From positions 1-22,721 of the IMG/VR virus record IMGVR_UViG_3300045741_000498: a DNA stretch of 22,721 nt; one strand, given 5' to 3'. A model generated the notes under the pieces. That model was not told the DNA's origin and searched no databases. It saw nothing but the letters and a program-made list of their open reading frames with translations. Made by a program: the position numbers and the translations under genes. Source of the DNA: a virus. Each line of letters starts with the position of its first letter. Position 1 is the stretch's first letter. Shown one piece after another: positions 20,410 through 22,721 of the stretch.

Positions 20410-22632
20410 TCACCAAGAAGAGACTACTTTAGCTCTTGATACCATATTAATATCTTGTTCAACCAATATAGCATGTGAAAATTTATCTTTTAAACGATCA
20501 TTGTGCGTAATAATTAATATTGTAAAATCTTTTTGGAAAAATTTAACAATATCTGCAAATGCATCAACACTGGCTTTATCTAAAGACTGATCAATTTCAT
20601 CTAATAATAAAAATCTAATATCAGTTCCAATTGTTTTTTGAAGTAAAAATGATAATCCAAGTTTAAGACTAAATGCAACGGCTAATTGCATAGCTCCAGA
20701 AAGTTGTTTATAATATCTATCTTTACCGTTTATATGATAATTAATTCCAAGAGTATCTGCTTGATCTCCTGTTTTCTCAACAGTTTTTTCTACAAAGAAA
20801 GATAATTGTAACCCTGGTTTAAGTTGAGATAATAAATTATTTGCTTCAATTTGAAGATCATCTAAAATATTTTGAATAATTAAATTAGGAATACCAGTAG
20901 AAGAAAATCCTTGAATAACATAAGGATATATACTTATTTCTTTTTCTAACTTTTTTAATGATTTGGTTAATTCTTCTTTTTTAAGATTATCTTTTGTTTT
21001 CTGTTCTATTGTGTGCTGTAAAACAGCTTTGTTGCTATTATAGTGGTTAATTTGTTTATTTAGCTCAGAAATTTTTGATACTATAATATCAAAAATTTTC
21101 TTTTCATCTTCAATTTTAGTTTTGATTATGGAAGCCTCTTCTAAAGAAGAAGATTTTAGTTGTTCTTGAACAATAGCGAGTTCATCAATTTTTGATTTTA
21201 ATTCGGATTGAAATTTATCTAATAAAACAACGTACTCATCATGAAATGCTTTTTTATCTTGAATTTCTTTATTTTTAGAAGTAATTTTTGTATTAATACT
21301 TTCTAATTGTTGTTTTGATAAATTTAAACTATTTACATTTAATGTATGTTGAAATACTTCTTTATTAAGAGTGACTATTTTTTCTTTTGAATCTTTAATA
21401 AGATTTTGAAGATTAACCATCTCTACAGCAATGTGTTTTTTATGAGTCTCCCTATCTTTATCAGACATCTCTTTGCGACAATTTTTACACTTACTTCCAG
21501 TTGGCAAAGGAATTTTTAAATCTTCATATTCTTCAATACTATTTTTGATAGTTAAATTAAGTTGAGAGATCTCATCTTTAATGGAATTAATTTTTTCTGT
21601 AGCTATATCTATTTCTAGATAATCAACTGCTACCAATAATGATTGTTGTTTTTTTAAAGAATTAATTTCATCTATTAATTCTTTTGCTGCTTTAGTTGCA
21701 TTTGATTTTTTGGATGAATATTCTTTTACTGAAGTTTCTAACTTTATCTTCTCTGATTGTAATACTTTTTCTTGTGATAATAAAGATGTAAATTTGCTTT
21801 CCAAATTTGAATGCAAAGATGTTAAATCAGATATTTTTGCAGAAACTAATTCTTGATCTTTGATGGCGTCTTTTAAAGAAAGATTTTTATCTTTTAAAAG
21901 CTCATCAACATCAAATAATTGCTTACTTAAAAGTAATAATTCAGATGTTGGATCTCCTATATTTTCAATCAATAATTTATTTCTATCTATTTCTTTAGAT
22001 ATATTTGAGGCTCTATCTTTCGCAATTTTCTCTAATTTAGCATATATTACTAAATCTAAACCTTCTTTTAAAATTGCCTTACGTTTTTCAGGTGTTGCCG
22101 TTGGCAATCCACTCATATCGTTTTGAGGAAATAACGCGGTACTAATAAAAGCCTTATGATTTAATTTAATTAATTTAGCTAAATTTTTCTCAGTATCACT
22201 AGCTCTACTTCCAGAAATATCCTTCCAAAATTTTTCAGTTTCCTTTTTAGAAATATAAGGCTTTTCATTTGAATTATGATACACTTCTGCCATATCACCA
22301 TCTTTAGCGTTACGAACAAATAGTGTTAAATCAGTAGTTCCCTTTTTTGTTCTAGATCTAGAAAGTCTATATTCTTGATCTTCAATCATAAAATCAAAAA
22401 CAACTTGACAGCTATTTGTTTCATCTCTAATAATTTTTTCTAATGGTGAATCTGATTGATTAAATAATACATATTCTATGGCTTTAAAGATTGTTGTTTT
22501 ACCAACACCATTAGAATACATATCATTATTTTCTTTTTTGCCAACAATAAGTGCCGAACTAAATTCTGTAAAATTTATATATGCATTTTCATAACATATA
22601 AAATTTTCAATATATAATCTAAGTGGCCTCAT
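20410..22632 (-). CDS. SbcC/Rad50-like ATPase (T4 gp46-like)
   Basis: A 740-residue SMC-type recombination ATPase. Walker A lies in a long loop ending SNGVGKTT (40-47). Two long coiled-coil arms (about 200-370 and 390-560) flank a zinc hook CKNC (382-385). The ABC signature QLSGAMQLAV (643-652), Walker B FLLLDE (674-679) and the H-loop His710 in ITHND complete the ATPase head. With its nuclease partner (gp47/SbcD/Mre11) it would resect double-strand ends to feed UvsX. It is longer than T4 gp46 (560) and shorter than E. coli SbcC (1048). The start overlaps the upstream stop (ATGA) and GGAGG precedes it. The partner is probably the gene cut by the right edge. Confidence 0.93.
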   Translation of the reverse strand: MRPLRLYIENFICYENAYINFTEFSSALIVGKKENNDMYSNGVGKTTIFKAIEYVLFNQSDSPLEKIIRDETNSCQVVFDFMIEDQEYRLSRSRTKKGTTDLTLFVRNAKDGDMAEVYHNSNEKPYISKKETEKFWKDISGSRASDTEKNLAKLIKLNHKAFISTALFPQNDMSGLPTATPEKRKAILKEGLDLVIYAKLEKIAKDRASNISKEIDRNKLLIENIGDPTSELLLLSKQLFDVDELLKDKNLSLKDAIKDQELVSAKISDLTSLHSNLESKFTSLLSQEKVLQSEKIKLETSVKEYSSKKSNATKAAKELIDEINSLKKQQSLLVAVDYLEIDIATEKINSIKDEISQLNLTIKNSIEEYEDLKIPLPTGSKCKNCRKEMSDKDRETHKKHIAVEMVNLQNLIKDSKEKIVTLNKEVFQHTLNVNSLNLSKQQLESINTKITSKNKEIQDKKAFHDEYVVLLDKFQSELKSKIDELAIVQEQLKSSSLEEASIIKTKIEDEKKIFDIIVSKISELNKQINHYNSNKAVLQHTIEQKTKDNLKKEELTKSLKKLEKEISIYPYVIQGFSSTGIPNLIIQNILDDLQIEANNLLSQLKPGLQLSFFVEKTVEKTGDQADTLGINYHINGKDRYYKQLSGAMQLAVAFSLKLGLSFLLQKTIGTDIRFLLLDEIDQSLDKASVDAFADIVKFFQKDFTILIITHNDRLKDKFSHAILVEQDINMVSRAKVVSSW

Positions 22633-22721
22633 TCTTTAGCCTCCGATTTATAGGTATTATAAATTTCCATTGAAAGCTCTATATAAGCTGCCCTATATTG
22701 TTGTTCAACATGTGCCTCTGC
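22629..22721 (-). CDS. 3' end of the gene upstream of SbcC-like (possibly gp47/SbcD)
   Basis: The last 30 codons of a frame enter from the right edge, ending in YNTYKSEAKE and a TGA that overlaps the SbcC-like ATG. The segment is helical and carries the GGAGG used by the next gene. In T4 and many phages and bacteria the nuclease subunit (gp47/SbcD) immediately precedes the ATPase, so that identity is a fair guess from order. No catalytic motif is visible in the part shown. Confidence 0.7.
   Translation of the reverse strand, partial: AEAHVEQQYRAAYIELSMEIYNTYKSEAKE

Noticed and set aside
1-22721. tRNA genes, insertion sequences or a phage attachment site
   Set aside because: Gaps are under about 120 bases; none has a cloverleaf, terminal inverted repeats with a transposase, or an integrase nearby.

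Overview
The window reads as part of a large, AT-rich (roughly 30% GC by eye) tailed-phage genome. Every convincing gene lies on the minus strand, packed head to tail. Many junctions are ATGA or TAATG stop/start overlaps, and most starts carry GGAG/GAGG/AAGGA-type ribosome binding sites. The gene content is a lytic-phage DNA replication, recombination and repair block: a DnaE-type replicase, DnaG-type primase core, gp32-like SSB, RecA/UvsX, RuvC-like resolvase, SbcC/gp46-like ATPase, Cas4/RecB-like nuclease and a dNMP kinase. Free-standing GIY-YIG homing endonucleases and a sigma-region-4-like protein accompany it. The recombination genes are T4-like in type, but the polymerase is bacterial C-family rather than T4-type B-family. 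The host cannot be named from this sequence.

In transcription order (right to left), the right edge holds the last 30 codons of a gene overlapping the SbcC/gp46-like gene; gp47/SbcD is the obvious guess from synteny. Next come a dNMP kinase, a small unknown, a virion-like protein with a chitobiase-C-terminal-like repeat, a Cas4/RecB-like nuclease with a predicted Fe-S cluster, a full-length trigger factor, two small unknowns and a stand-alone M41 (FtsH-type) zinc protease domain. A short regulatory gap at about 14938-15048, with a strong extended -10, leads into the 1177-residue DnaE.

A second gap (11292-11403) with direct and inverted repeats precedes a run of mostly unrecognised genes: a MerR/IS607-like HTH protein with an AT-hook-like tail, a lysine-rich protein, a small unknown, a zinc-ribbon protein, a 99-residue unknown and a possible UvsY-like mediator. 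RecA/UvsX, a small unknown, a small winged-helix-like protein and the SSB follow. SSB ends in the only clear intrinsic terminator of the window (4935-4967). RuvC restarts just beyond it and may be leaderless. DnaJ, a duplicated zinc-ribbon protein, the primase core, a small unknown, GIY-YIG no. 2, the sigma-like gene and GIY-YIG no. 1 then follow. The left edge holds the first 12 codons of another gene.

Together the genes would supply DNA synthesis, strand exchange, end processing and junction resolution. The less usual feature is a set of protein-quality-control genes (DnaJ, trigger factor, M41-like protease) inside the replication block. No tRNA, CRISPR array, insertion sequence or integrase was seen. 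No gene-free stretch exceeds about 120 bases.
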